DNA from: Methylomonas sp. MK1
GTDB taxonomy: Bacteria > Pseudomonadota > Gammaproteobacteria > Methylococcales > Methylomonadaceae
Direction: 5' to 3'
Assembly: GCF_000365425.1 (NCBI RefSeq)
Contig: NZ_AQOV01000001.1
Location: 1,612,001-1,676,000 of the forward strand
DNA length: 64,000 nucleotides
The translations under genes and the position numbers were made by a program. The notes below the pieces were generated by a model. The model saw only the letters and a list, made by a program, of their open reading frames with translations. It ran no database searches and was not told where the DNA came from. This document shows positions 12,738 to 21,851 of this stretch, in pieces. Positions within the stretch are counted from its first letter, which is position 1; each line of letters starts with the position of its first letter.

Positions 12738-13934
12738 CTATAGCCGGCTGGATACTGCACAAAAAAAGGTTTTCAAATAATCGGTCTCCGGCAAGGCGGG
12801 ATGAATCGGATGATCCGGGCCTTGACTACCGGCACCGAAAAACACCAGGTGTCGATCAATGTGGCGCGCCGAAGAACGCAGAATTTCATGCAGATTATCT
12901 CTACTCAAATGATGTGAGCATGATGCCGAGACCAAAATACCATTATTCGACAAGACTTGTAGCGCCAAATGATTCAAGCGCCGATAGGCTTCGTAACCAG
13001 CCTTGAAATCTTTTTTGCGTTTAATCAACGCCGGCGGATCCAGTATGATCGCGTCGTAATGTTGCTGTTGTTCACGTGCTTGCTTCAAAAACTCGAAGAC
13101 GTCACTGCGCACGAATTGCATTTTATCCCGCACCTGATTCAACTCGGCACTAGCCGCGGCTAAAGCCAACGCGCTCTCTGAACTATCCACACAACACACT
13201 TCCGCAGCGCCAGCCACTGCGGCGGGAATACCCCAGGCGCCAGCATAACTGAATAAATCCAACACCTTTAAACCATGACAAGCTTGCGCAAGCTGCGCCC
13301 TGCTGTTGCGATGATCGTAAAACCAGCCGGTTTTCTGGCCCTCTGCGACATTGACTATAAAACGTAGGCCGTTTTCTTCGATTATTAACTGCTCAGGCAT
13401 TTCACCGTGAGCCAGTTCCGGTTCCAAGGACAGACTTTCCAACTGGCGCTGACTATTATCGTTTTTCAGCAGAATAGCGGTTGGCGCCAGCAGCTCAAGT
13501 AGAACCTTGACCAGCAAATCCTTATACCGCTCCATTCCCGCAGTAGTAATTTGCACGGAAAGCACAGCACCGAAGCGGTCGACCACCAAGCCCGGTAGGC
13601 CATCGCTTTCGCCGAACACCAAGCGATAATAGGGTCTATCGAACAAGCGCTCGCGTAAACCCAAAGCTTGGGTCAAGCGCGCTTTAAAAAAACTTTCACT
13701 GATTTTGATATTGGTTTTACGCGTCAACAAGCGCGCGCAAATGAGTGCATGAGGATTGACATAAGCTATGCCCAAAGCCTTACCGCCGGAATCGTGGACA
13801 AGGACTAGGTCGCCGGCCGTAAAATGCTCCAATGGGCTGCGCTGGCTATCAACCTCGTTACTGAACACCCACAAATGCCCTTGCCGCAGGCGTTTGTCTT
13901 CGTTTTTTTTCAGAAACAGTTCCGGGTAGCTCAT
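12738..13934 (-). CDS. rlmI: 23S rRNA cytosine-C5 methyltransferase RlmI-like
   Basis: RlmI is the class I SAM-dependent methyltransferase that makes m5C1962 in 23S rRNA. The 398-residue protein has an N-terminal PUA-type RNA-binding domain (KNEDKRLRQGHLWVFSNEV), a central EEHD-like region and a C-terminal Rossmann methyltransferase domain. Visible motifs are GQKTGWFYDHRNSR near residue 205, the SAM loop DLFSYAGAWG near 232, DPPAL near 307 and the SCSHH segment near 348 that carries the catalytic cysteine. Length matches the family. It starts six bases after the DUF3426 gene stop, within the prmA-linked minus-strand cluster. RlmI is the best call among the PUA-methyltransferases. Confidence 0.9.
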   Translation of the reverse strand: MSYPELFLKKNEDKRLRQGHLWVFSNEVDSQRSPLEHFTAGDLVLVHDSGGKALGIAYVNPHALICARLLTRKTNIKISESFFKARLTQALGLRERLFDRPYYRLVFGESDGLPGLVVDRFGAVLSVQITTAGMERYKDLLVKVLLELLAPTAILLKNDNSQRQLESLSLEPELAHGEMPEQLIIEENGLRFIVNVAEGQKTGWFYDHRNSRAQLAQACHGLKVLDLFSYAGAWGIPAAVAGAAEVCCVDSSESALALAAASAELNQVRDKMQFVRSDVFEFLKQAREQQQHYDAIILDPPALIKRKKDFKAGYEAYRRLNHLALQVLSNNGILVSASCSHHLSRDNLHEILRSSARHIDRHLVFFGAGSQGPDHPIHPALPETDYLKTFFCAVSSRL

Positions 13935-13940
13935 ATTGCC

Positions 13941-14585
13941 CTAAAGTAAGGTAAAGGTGTAACCGCCAATTGACGCGGCAGGCGCCACAATAGCCAAACG
14001 GATTTCGACCGTCTGCTCTGGGGCTAGTCCCGTTGGTCTTAACAGGTACTCAGTAGCGCGAAACACCCGCTCTGCAATAACCTCTCCATTAAAATTCAAC
14101 ACACTAAGCTTTAAATCCGGCGCCACTTGCGCAAATGGTGCCTGATTGCTAAGCAAGGCGCTAAACAAATAGCTGCTATCGCTCTGAACCCGCAAATCGC
14201 TATGCGAAACGCTGAATTCCTCGAGATTTTTATACGGCGGTAACCGGCAAGCAAAGGCTGCACAGACTTTATCCAAACCCGCCCTGAGCTGCGGCTGCAT
14301 AGTTAAACGATAGTCCTCGAAATACAGGATTTGCGCCAGCAATAACAGCAACGCCAAGTTGGTTGCGACAAACCAAACCGCCGGAGTCTGCGGCCGCTTT
14401 TCTGAAATTTGATCATCCGGATATGGCGATTCATCCGCTAGCACCGCATCGTCGTCTTCACTAAGGAATCGCAACGCATCGAAAGATTTGCCGCATACCG
14501 AACAATCCAACAACCCACGCGCTTGCCGTAAATGCTCGACGGTAACTTCGTGCTGCTTAGCGCAATGTGGACATCGGCTATACAT
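13941..14585 (-). CDS. Zinc-ribbon DUF3426 protein
   Basis: This 214-residue protein begins with a zinc ribbon of the MJ0042 type (CPHC at residues 5-8 and CSVC at 28-31). A polar linker, one transmembrane helix at about 70-88 (WFVATNLALLLLLAQIL) and a C-terminal DUF3426 domain (GLDKVCAAFACRLPPYKNLEEF onward) follow. DUF3426 proteins commonly sit beside prmA in gammaproteobacteria, and here the gene starts four bases after prmA stops. Function is unknown; the layout of a cytoplasmic zinc finger joined to a periplasmic beta-rich domain suggests an envelope-associated role, which is inference. Confidence 0.85.
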   Translation of the reverse strand: MYSRCPHCAKQHEVTVEHLRQARGLLDCSVCGKSFDALRFLSEDDDAVLADESPYPDDQISEKRPQTPAVWFVATNLALLLLLAQILYFEDYRLTMQPQLRAGLDKVCAAFACRLPPYKNLEEFSVSHSDLRVQSDSSYLFSALLSNQAPFAQVAPDLKLSVLNFNGEVIAERVFRATEYLLRPTGLAPEQTVEIRLAIVAPAASIGGYTFTLL

Positions 14586-14589
14586 CTAT

Positions 14590-15474
14590 TCAGTCAGGTT
14601 TATAGGCGTCCAATCGACACCAGTCTTCCTGACTGACCGGCGGCGCAACAACGAAGCCCTGCTCGCGATAAGCTGCTGCTACAGATTCGGCTTGTTCGTT
14701 CAAAATTCCCGACAAAACTAACTGCCCGCCCGGCCTGACCAATGCGCCAATAGTTGAGGCCAGCTCAATCAGCGGTTTAGCGAGAATATTGGCAAGGACC
14801 AGATCAGCTGCAAACGCGGAAAACTGTTCAGGAAGATAATAATCGATTCGTTGCTGTACCTGGTTTTTTTCGGCGTTGTATTGACTGGCAGTCAACGCTT
14901 GCGGATCGATATCCACCGCATGCGCCTGCTTGGCACCGAGTAATAGCGCTGCCACGGCAAGAATCCCTGAGCCACAACCGTAGTCGATTAATACTTTATT
15001 TTTAATATCGTTACCGGCCAACCACTCCAAACATAATGCAGTAGTCGGATGGGTTCCCGTGCCGAACGCCAAGCCAGGATCCAAAGTCATGCAAACCGTG
15101 TCCGGCTCGTGCTGTTCCTGGCCACTGGGACAAATCCACAAACGATTGGCAAACTTCATTGCTTGGAAATGCTCCATCCACGCCCGTTCCCAAGCCTGAT
15201 CCTGCAAAACCTCAGCTACCCATTCCTGCAAGGGCTGACCTATGAATTGATTGAACAGCAAGTTGCGTACGATATCCGGATCAGTATCGAGCTCGAACAA
15301 GGCGGTGACCCGGGTACGGGTCCAGATTTTGGTTTGATCAATGGCCGGCTCGTAAACTGGCTCATCATCGGCGTCGCTGTAAGTCACCGAAACCGCGCCC
15401 AGTTCGCTGAAAAACTCCGATATGTCAGGAGCGGTGGTTTCGTCGGTGATAACGGAAAGCTGATGCCAGGCCAT
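14590..15474 (-). CDS. prmA: Ribosomal protein L11 methyltransferase
   Basis: PrmA trimethylates several amino groups of ribosomal protein L11 using SAM. The 294-residue protein has the N-terminal L11-recognition domain, the linker with WERAWMEHFQAMKFANRLWI, and the methyltransferase core with the FGTGTHPTT substrate-site motif near residue 138 and IDYGCGSGILAV near 163. NILAKPLIELA carries motif IV. The size is standard. It lies downstream of accC, a conserved accB-accC-prmA gene order in gammaproteobacteria, separated by 65 bases. Confidence 0.95.
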   Translation of the reverse strand: MAWHQLSVITDETTAPDISEFFSELGAVSVTYSDADDEPVYEPAIDQTKIWTRTRVTALFELDTDPDIVRNLLFNQFIGQPLQEWVAEVLQDQAWERAWMEHFQAMKFANRLWICPSGQEQHEPDTVCMTLDPGLAFGTGTHPTTALCLEWLAGNDIKNKVLIDYGCGSGILAVAALLLGAKQAHAVDIDPQALTASQYNAEKNQVQQRIDYYLPEQFSAFAADLVLANILAKPLIELASTIGALVRPGGQLVLSGILNEQAESVAAAYREQGFVVAPPVSQEDWCRLDAYKPD

Positions 15475-15539
15475 AGTTATAAAAAGCTTTTAGCTGGGGA
15501 AGGAGACGCCATTTTCATAATCCCCTCGCCCAAGCCGAA

Positions 15540-16883
15540 TTAATGGATACCCAATTTCTTTTCCAGATAATGGATATTTTGCCCACCCTGGGCGAACGCC
15601 GCGTCAGCCATAATACTTTGTTGCAAGGGGATATTGGTTTTGATGCCGTCTATCACCATTTCGCTAAGCGCGGTCTTCATTCGGGCAATCGCGCTAGCCC
15701 TATCGTCGCCGTGCGCAATCAGCTTACCAATCATGGAATCGTAATACGGCGGCACTTTATAGCCATTATAAATATGCGTTTCGCAACGGATACCAGGCCC
15801 GCCCGGCATATGGAACTGATCAATCACGCCAGGGCTAGGCATAAAGGTTTTCGGGTCCTCGGCATTCAGCCGACATTCGATTGCATGACCGGTAAACTTC
15901 ACCTGCTCTTGCGTAATCGACAAAGGCTCGCCGGCGGCAATCCGCAGCTGTTCCTTCACTATATCGAAACCAGTAATCATCTCGGTCACGGGATGCTCGA
16001 CCTGCACCCGCGTATTCATTTCAATGAAATAAAATTGACCTTTCTCGTAAAGAAACTCGAAAGTACCAGCACCCAGATAGCCGATCTCCTGACAAGCCAG
16101 CGCACAACGCTCACCCATCTGTTTGCGTTGTTCTTCGGTAATCCCTGGAGCTGGGGCTTCTTCCACGACTTTTTGATGGCGGCGCTGCATTGAGCAATCG
16201 CGTTCACCCAAATGTATCGCATTGCCGTGCGAGTCGGCCAACACCTGAAACTCGATATGGCGCGGATCTTCCAGAAACTTTTCCATATAGACGGTACTAT
16301 TGCCGAACGCAGTACCGGCTTCGGCTTTGGTCATCGCAATGGCATTCAGCAGCGCGCTTTCGGTATGCACGGTGCGCATACCACGACCACCACCGCCACC
16401 GGCCGCTTTGATAATGACCGGATAACCAATTTCCCGCGCCATTTTCAGATTGGTCTCTTCATCTTCGCCCAAAGGATCGCCGTTACCAGGCACACAAGGA
16501 ATACCCGCCGCCTGCATGGCTTTTTTTGCGGCGATCTTGTCACCCATCATGCGAATGGTTTCAGGCCTTGGACCGATAAACACAAAGCCGCTTTGACTGA
16601 CTTTTTCGGAAAAATCGGCATTTTCGGATAAAAAACCGTAACCGGGATGGATGGCTTCGGCATCCGTCACTTCGGCGGCACTGATAATCGCCGGAATATT
16701 CAAGTAGCTGCCGGCGGACGCAGCCGGCCCGATACAGACCGCTTCATCGGCCAGTCTTACGTGTTTTAAATCGCGGTCAGCTTCGGAATACACAGCCACG
16801 GTTTTAATGCCCAATTCGCGACAGGCCCGCAAAATGCGCAAAGCAATCTCGCCGCGATTGGCGATAACAATTTTCTCAAACAT
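15540..16883 (-). CDS. accC: Biotin carboxylase subunit of acetyl-CoA carboxylase
   Basis: AccC carboxylates the biotin on AccB with ATP and bicarbonate in the first committed step of fatty acid synthesis. The 447-residue protein from [16 protein letters not shown] has the ATP-grasp glycine loop [12 protein letters not shown] near residue 160, [15 protein letters not shown], and the catalytic [14 protein letters not shown] near 288, then [12 protein letters not shown]. An in-frame ATG 72 bases further upstream would add residues unrelated to the family, so the start at 16883 is preferred. It is 19 bases downstream of accB. Confidence 0.96.
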   Translation of the reverse strand: MFEKIVIANRGEIALRILRACRELGIKTVAVYSEADRDLKHVRLADEAVCIGPAASAGSYLNIPAIISAAEVTDAEAIHPGYGFLSENADFSEKVSQSGFVFIGPRPETIRMMGDKIAAKKAMQAAGIPCVPGNGDPLGEDEETNLKMAREIGYPVIIKAAGGGGGRGMRTVHTESALLNAIAMTKAEAGTAFGNSTVYMEKFLEDPRHIEFQVLADSHGNAIHLGERDCSMQRRHQKVVEEAPAPGITEEQRKQMGERCALACQEIGYLGAGTFEFLYEKGQFYFIEMNTRVQVEHPVTEMITGFDIVKEQLRIAAGEPLSITQEQVKFTGHAIECRLNAEDPKTFMPSPGVIDQFHMPGGPGIRCETHIYNGYKVPPYYDSMIGKLIAHGDDRASAIARMKTALSEMVIDGIKTNIPLQQSIMADAAFAQGGQNIHYLEKKLGIH

Positions 16884-16902
16884 AGTCCAGCCCCTTTGTC
16901 GG

Positions 16903-17337
16903 TTATTCGATGATGAACAAAGGTTGGCCGTATTCGACCGGATGGCCGTTTTCAACCAGAATTTGTTTGATTTTGCCGCTTTTATCCGCTTCGATCTGAT
17001 TCAAAATTTTCATGGCTTCGATAATGCACAAGGTTTGACCATTGCTGACCGACTGACCAATCTCGACAAACGATGCAGAACCGGGTGACGCCGAACGGTA
17101 AAAAGTACCGACCATGGGCGACTTAACCACATGACCGCTGACTTTTTCTTCAACTGGAGCCGCCGCCGCAACAGGCGCAGCCGCCACGGGCGCTGCAACA
17201 GGCGCTGCGTACTGCACGGGCGCCGCAGCCGAATAACGGCTGATTTTCACTGATTCTTCGCCTTCGCGAATCTCTATTTCAGCAATATCCGATTCCTCGA
17301 TAAGATCAATCAGTTTTTTTATTTTTCTAATATCCAT
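16903..17337 (-). CDS. accB: Biotin carboxyl carrier protein of acetyl-CoA carboxylase
   Basis: AccB carries the covalently bound biotin shuttled between AccC and the carboxyltransferase AccAD. The 144-residue protein has an N-terminal helical region ([23 protein letters not shown]), an Ala-Pro-rich flexible linker at about 38-62, and the biotinyl domain with the EAMKILNQ motif at about 108-115, where Lys is biotinylated. Its start overlaps the end of aroQ by 11 bases, and accC follows, giving an aroQ-accB-accC operon as in many gammaproteobacteria. Confidence 0.96.
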   Translation of the reverse strand: MDIRKIKKLIDLIEESDIAEIEIREGEESVKISRYSAAAPVQYAAPVAAPVAAAPVAAAAPVEEKVSGHVVKSPMVGTFYRSASPGSASFVEIGQSVSNGQTLCIIEAMKILNQIEADKSGKIKQILVENGHPVEYGQPLFIIE

Positions 17338-17788
17338 TGTTCTGAGTTCTCTCTAGTAATATCTGATGAGCGGCTTGCAAAGCCAATTGGTAACCGTTCG
17401 CCCCCAATCCGCAGATAACGCCGAGGGCGATATCCGAAAAATACGAATGCTTCCTGAAAGGCTCACGGGCATGCACGTTCGATAAATGTACTTCTATGAA
17501 TGCAATCTTGGTTGCCAGCAAGGCATCGCGAATGGCCACGCTGGTATGGGTAAATGCAGCAGGATTGATAATGATGAAATCGACACCCTGCTGATACGCT
17601 TGATGTATTTGTTCAACAATTTCGTGCTCGGCATTGCTTTGCAGAAAGCTTAATTGATGCCCAAGCATTTGGGCCAATTGCTCCATTGCCTGCTGAATGC
17701 TCTGCAATGTTCTATTACCGTATAGCCCTGGTTCTCGAACGCCTAACAGATTTAAATTGGGTCCATTGAGAACAGTGAGGTTTGCCAT
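17327..17788 (-). CDS. aroQ: 3-dehydroquinate dehydratase, type II
   Basis: AroQ converts 3-dehydroquinate to 3-dehydroshikimate in the shikimate pathway. The 153-residue protein matches the dodecameric type II enzyme: [17 protein letters not shown] with the catalytic Tyr and Arg region at 8-24, [17 protein letters not shown] near 75 and [20 protein letters not shown] near 98 with the catalytic His. First gene of the aroQ-accB-accC operon; the 112-base gap upstream presumably carries its promoter, though no clear match is seen. Confidence 0.96.
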   Translation of the reverse strand: MANLTVLNGPNLNLLGVREPGLYGNRTLQSIQQAMEQLAQMLGHQLSFLQSNAEHEIVEQIHQAYQQGVDFIIINPAAFTHTSVAIRDALLATKIAFIEVHLSNVHAREPFRKHSYFSDIALGVICGLGANGYQLALQAAHQILLERTQNNGY

Positions 17789-17900
17789 TGCCGATGCTGA
17801 ACAAAAATACTAAATAAATAGGAATTCTGCCTAATTTGTAGGTTTTTGTCCAGATAAACCGCTTTTCACTTCATTAGACCGCGTTTTAGCGACTTTTCAG

Positions 17901-18428
17901 TCATTTTGTCGTCAACAACGGCCCAATCACTTCCAACACTTTCTCTCGCGTCAATTCGCCTAACTGATGATGCATGATTTGCCCTTGTTGATTAATGATT
18001 ACCGTGAACGGCACAGTATTGATTACATTACCCAACTGTTGAGCCAACATCGTTGCACCTTCGCCGCCAATCAACACCGGATAATTGATCTTGATACGCT
18101 TCAGGTAATCTTCTACCGGCTGTTTATCCTCAATGGCTATGCCGACAAACTGCACACCTTTGTCTTTATATTCATCCTGAAGCTTTATGAACTCGGGAAT
18201 TTCCTTCAAACATGGCGGACACCAGGTTGCCCAGAAGTTGATAATCAATATCTTCCCTTGCCATTGCGTGACAGACTGCGGCTTATCCGCCAGGTCCGGT
18301 AAGCTAAAGTTCAATTGCGGGGCCGGCTTACTGGTTTCGGCGACTACCAAATATTGTCTGGCAAACAGACCGGCCGCTAACGCGATAAAGGCAATGGCGG
18401 CGACTATCAGTATGATTTTTTTATTCAT
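17901..18428 (-). CDS. TlpA/ResA-like thioredoxin
   Basis: A membrane-anchored thioredoxin-fold protein of 175 residues. Residues 5-27 form an uncleaved signal anchor, and the periplasmic domain has NFWATWCPPCLKEIP with redox cysteines Cys70 and Cys73, then the cis-Pro segment VPFTVIINQQGQI. This is the TlpA/ResA/DsbE layout, used to reduce disulfides for cytochrome c maturation or to protect periplasmic thiols. It overlaps the 3' end of the DsbD gene by four bases, so DsbD is its likely electron donor. Which client it serves cannot be told from sequence. Confidence 0.9.
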   Translation of the reverse strand: MNKKIILIVAAIAFIALAAGLFARQYLVVAETSKPAPQLNFSLPDLADKPQSVTQWQGKILIINFWATWCPPCLKEIPEFIKLQDEYKDKGVQFVGIAIEDKQPVEDYLKRIKINYPVLIGGEGATMLAQQLGNVINTVPFTVIINQQGQIMHHQLGELTREKVLEVIGPLLTTK

Positions 18429-20641
18429 AGTTGTTGCAAAGTTTTTAGAAAAGTAGCGGCATCCTGATAGCCAATCACGCGCTGCGCGGCCCGTTCACGG
18501 CCATCGGTACCGAAAAATATAATGCCCGGCGGCCCCACCAGCTCGAAGCGTTTTAACAAGGCTTTATCTGCCTCATTGTTAGCGGTCACGTCGGCTTGCA
18601 ATACCACAAAATTAGCCAATTGTTGCTTAACCTGTGCATCGGTGAAGGTATAAGCCTCCATTTCCTTACAGGAAATACACCAGTCGGCATAGAAATCCAG
18701 CATCACCGATTTTCCGCTGGCCGATGCTTGCTGGATACGTTGCTCCAATTCCGCAACCGACGCCACCCGCTGAAAGCTAATACCTTCAACCGGCTGCGCT
18801 TGGGCATTCAAACCCATACCTTGCAGCGGTTGCAGCGGATTGCTGTTTCCGGCGCTCAAGCCGATCAGCTGCAATATGCCGAACACCAGCATGATGATAC
18901 CCAGCCCTTTCCAAAGCTTACGCCAGCCGGTGGCCGATTCCGGCAGCGGATCGATGGCACCGAGAAATATAGCGGGAATAACCAACAATAAAGACCACAA
19001 AAACATCGCCACCGCTGCCGGCAAAATCCGCGATAGCATCCACACAGCCACGGCCAACATCGCTACGCCGAATACCGCTTTGGTAGCATTAAGCCAATCA
19101 CCGGCCTTGGGCAGCAGTTTTCCAGCTGATGCGCCCAGCAATAGTAACGGTGCGCCCATGCCCAGCCCCATCACGAACAACGCCGAACCGCCCAACACCA
19201 CATCGCCGGTTTGACCGATATAAATCAATGCCGCTGCCAGCGGCGCGGCCACGCAAGGCCCGACGATCAGCGACGATAGCGCCCCCATGATACCGGCACC
19301 GAGGTAAGAACCATCGCGATGCTTATCGCTGGAATGATGTAAGACAGATTGCAGCGATTTAGGCAGCTCCAAATGGTAAAAACCAAACATTGACAGCGAT
19401 AACACCACGAACAAACCCGAAAACACTGCGATGACCCAAGGCTCTTGAAATGTCGCTTGCAGATTGCTGCCGAACAAAGCCGCCAGGATACCGAACAGCG
19501 TATACATCAAGGCCGAAGCGAACACATAGCTCAAAGACAGCAAAAAGGCCTTGCGCGTACCGATTTGGTCGCCATGACCGACAATGATCCCGGATAAAAT
19601 CGGAATCATCGGAAACACGCACGGCGTAAATGCCAGCAACAAGCCGAATCCGAAAAAACTGAATAAAGTCAGCGCTAAACTATCATGCCGCAAGGCATTG
19701 ACGATTTTGTCCTGCTCCGACAACTCGGCAACCGCGGCCGGTTTGGCTTGCGGCAAGGCGTCCGCAGGTGGCAAGTCCACACTCACTTCAGCTTGCATCG
19801 GCGGATAGCAAACGCCACGGTCAGCGCAACCCTGAAACTTTGCCAGCAACTTGATCGTTTCGGCTGCCGAACTGCCCCGCAATAGCGGTATGTCGACACT
19901 GATCTGGTTACGGTAGATTTGCACCTGGCCAAACTCAGCGTCGTGGTACGCAGCCCCTTCAGGAAGCTGCAAAGGCGTTAATTGCGTCTGCGTGGCACCC
20001 TGCAATTTAACCGACAACTTATCCTTGTACAGATAATAACCTTCTGCAATTTGCCAGCTTGCTTGCACGGTATGCGGATCTTTCAGACTGGCAAAAAACT
20101 GAAACGCTTGATCCGGCGGCAATAACTCTTCGGAAAACAAACCGGGCGTCAAGCCCTTTAGACCTTTGACAAACTGGTTAAGCGCCCCACCGTTTGCAGC
20201 GGGCTGAGCCGCAGGCAACGCCACATCCAGCAGCACTTTTTGCGGCGGATAACAAACGCCGACATCCGCACAACCTTGGTACTTGACCAGCAGCTTTAAT
20301 TGGGTTTCACGGTTTTGATTAATCAGCGGCAACACCACATCGAGCGCGTTCCGATATACCACCACTTCGCCTAGGCTCGGGTCATGCTCGGTAACGCCTT
20401 CCGGCATGCTTGCCTGACCCAGCTGAATCGCTTCGGTTTGCGACTGGAACTTGGTTTTATCGCGATACAGGTGATAGCCCTCGACTATATCCCAATGCAA
20501 TTCGACTTTATCGGCGGTTTCGGCCCTGGCAGTTAACTTGAAGGCTTGCTCCGGCGGTAAAAAATCCTGACTATCCAGCGCTGCCGCAGTGCGCCAAAAA
20601 ACAGCCAACAAACATAATAAAATCAGTCGATGCCAAGGCAT
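18425..20641 (-). CDS. dsbD: Thiol:disulfide interchange protein DsbD with duplicated N-terminal domain
   Basis: DsbD transfers electrons from cytoplasmic thioredoxin across the inner membrane to periplasmic reductases. The protein has a signal peptide, two tandem N-terminal alpha domains (about residues 25-145 and 165-295), an eight-helix membrane domain at about 325-600 with AFTPCVFPM and GPCVAAPLA, and a C-terminal thioredoxin domain with DFYADWCISCKEME. Each alpha domain keeps the GYHLYRDK/GYYLYKDK motif and a cysteine pair (CADVGVCYPP, CADRGVCYPP). At about 738 residues it is far longer than E. coli DsbD (565). The ATG at 20641 gives a better signal peptide than the one 12 bases upstream; both overlap cutA. 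Confidence 0.93.
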   Translation of the reverse strand: MPWHRLILLCLLAVFWRTAAALDSQDFLPPEQAFKLTARAETADKVELHWDIVEGYHLYRDKTKFQSQTEAIQLGQASMPEGVTEHDPSLGEVVVYRNALDVVLPLINQNRETQLKLLVKYQGCADVGVCYPPQKVLLDVALPAAQPAANGGALNQFVKGLKGLTPGLFSEELLPPDQAFQFFASLKDPHTVQASWQIAEGYYLYKDKLSVKLQGATQTQLTPLQLPEGAAYHDAEFGQVQIYRNQISVDIPLLRGSSAAETIKLLAKFQGCADRGVCYPPMQAEVSVDLPPADALPQAKPAAVAELSEQDKIVNALRHDSLALTLFSFFGFGLLLAFTPCVFPMIPILSGIIVGHGDQIGTRKAFLLSLSYVFASALMYTLFGILAALFGSNLQATFQEPWVIAVFSGLFVVLSLSMFGFYHLELPKSLQSVLHHSSDKHRDGSYLGAGIMGALSSLIVGPCVAAPLAAALIYIGQTGDVVLGGSALFVMGLGMGAPLLLLGASAGKLLPKAGDWLNATKAVFGVAMLAVAVWMLSRILPAAVAMFLWSLLLVIPAIFLGAIDPLPESATGWRKLWKGLGIIMLVFGILQLIGLSAGNSNPLQPLQGMGLNAQAQPVEGISFQRVASVAELEQRIQQASASGKSVMLDFYADWCISCKEMEAYTFTDAQVKQQLANFVVLQADVTANNEADKALLKRFELVGPPGIIFFGTDGRERAAQRVIGYQDAATFLKTLQQL

Positions 20642-20940
20642 GAGTCTATCCATTTCAAATAGTCCAGCGAGCCGCTTTCTATCGCGACCGCAATAATTTC
20701 CGGGAGTTGGTAAGGATGCAGGCTTTTCAGCGTCGCTTCAATGGCCGCATAGCGGTCTTGATGACTTTTGATGAGCAGTAAATGTTCCTGGGCGGCTTCG
20801 ATTTTGCCCTGCCATTCGTAAACCGAGCGCACACCCGGCAGTATATTCACGCAGGCGGCTAATTTTTGGGTTATCAGAGCGCCGGCAAGCTTGTCGGCAA
20901 CCTCTACATCCGGGCAGGTACAAAGAATCAATTGATACAT
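20623..20940 (-). CDS. cutA: CutA1 divalent-cation tolerance protein
   Basis: CutA1 is a small trimeric ferredoxin-fold protein historically linked to copper tolerance; its molecular role is still unclear. The 105-residue protein shows LCTCPDVEVADKLAGALI, QKLAACVNILPGVRSVYEWQGKI and HPYQLPEIIA, all family signatures. The longer in-frame ORF adds 29 residues with no family similarity, so the ATG at 20940 (MYQLILCTCP) is chosen. Its 3' end overlaps the start of dsbD, a pairing common in proteobacteria. Divergent from fxsA, with 72 bases between. Confidence 0.94.
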   Translation of the reverse strand: MYQLILCTCPDVEVADKLAGALITQKLAACVNILPGVRSVYEWQGKIEAAQEHLLLIKSHQDRYAAIEATLKSLHPYQLPEIIAVAIESGSLDYLKWIDSCLGID

Positions 20941-21012
20941 CGCGATATTATCCTGGAATTTGCACCAAGATGCTCTTAGTATTAGCGGCTTTTTACCGCA
21001 ACCGAGCTCACC

Positions 21013-21453
21013 ATGAAAACCATGCAAATTATGTTTATCGCTTTTTTGATCGTGCCGTTTGTGGAAATTTACGTTTTACTGCAAGTTGGCGGTTTGATCG
21101 GCGCCTTCCCTACAATCCTATTGGTGGTGTTTACGGCGGTACTGGGCGCTTGGCTGCTGCGTCGGCAAGGCTTCGCCACTTGGCAACGCGTCCAATCCGG
21201 GTTGGCGCAAGGCGAAATTCCGGCTTATGAAATGATCGAAGGACCGATATTACTGGTGGGAGGAGCGCTATTACTAACACCGGGATTTTTCACCGACATG
21301 CTCGGTTTTGCTTGCCTAATCCCGACTTTACGCAGAAAGATTGCGCAATACATCATCGAGCATCATTTGCTGCAATCCCAAGTAGGCTCGGTATTTCAGC
21401 AAGCGCGAAACTCGCAAACCATTATTGAAGGCGAATACAACAAACAGGATTAA
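21013..21453 (+). CDS. fxsA: FxsA family membrane protein
   Basis: FxsA is a small inner-membrane protein; overproduction in E. coli relieves exclusion of phage T7 by the F plasmid. The 146-residue protein has hydrophobic spans at about 4-25, 30-50 and 75-100, and the family segments VPFVEIYVLLQVGG, FPTILLVVFTAVLGAWLLRRQG and GGALLLTPGFFTDMLGF. The C-terminus is cytoplasmic and polar. Single gene, divergent from cutA. Confidence 0.93.
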   Translation: MKTMQIMFIAFLIVPFVEIYVLLQVGGLIGAFPTILLVVFTAVLGAWLLRRQGFATWQRVQSGLAQGEIPAYEMIEGPILLVGGALLLTPGFFTDMLGFACLIPTLRRKIAQYIIEHHLLQSQVGSVFQQARNSQTIIEGEYNKQD

Positions 21454-21513
21454 CAAGATGTTTTTGAATCCGAACCGCGCCAAAGGCGCGGATTCGGAGC
21501 TAGCCGCTAAGGC

Positions 21514-21750
21514 TTATTGACCATCGGCTGCCGTATTGGTACCCAAGGTATTTTTGTCCATACTGGAATATGCGGGGCACCAGCCGGAATAACTGGTCGC
21601 AACCAAGGCCAAACCAACCAACAACATCAATATGCTGGCGGTAAACAGCGAAACGCTTAGCAGTACCACCCCTGAAACCATGCGGACTTTCTTATCTTTC
21701 TCGCCGATGTTGTGCTCAAATTTGATCAAACGTTTATAATCGAAGCTCAT
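21514..21750 (-). CDS. Small YgaP-like (DUF2892) membrane protein
   Basis: This 78-residue protein matches the DUF2892 / YgaP transmembrane family: a basic N-terminus (RLIKFEHNIGEKDKKVR), a helix around 25-45 (GVVLLSVSLFTASILMLLVG) and the conserved C-terminal WCPAYSSM near residue 60. In YgaP a similar segment anchors a rhodanese domain; here it stands alone. The ORF could extend 24 residues upstream, but the ATG at 21750 matches family starts. Function unknown. Confidence 0.82.
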   Translation of the reverse strand: MSFDYKRLIKFEHNIGEKDKKVRMVSGVVLLSVSLFTASILMLLVGLALVATSYSGWCPAYSSMDKNTLGTNTAADGQ

Positions 21751-21851
21751 TTCCAATCCTCTCTGTGTTGTAGTTATTAGTCCCGACGCACGGCTTTCCC
21801 TTAAAGGCAAGCAAATATACACAGCTCTTCAAAATCTGCAAGTTATAAAAA

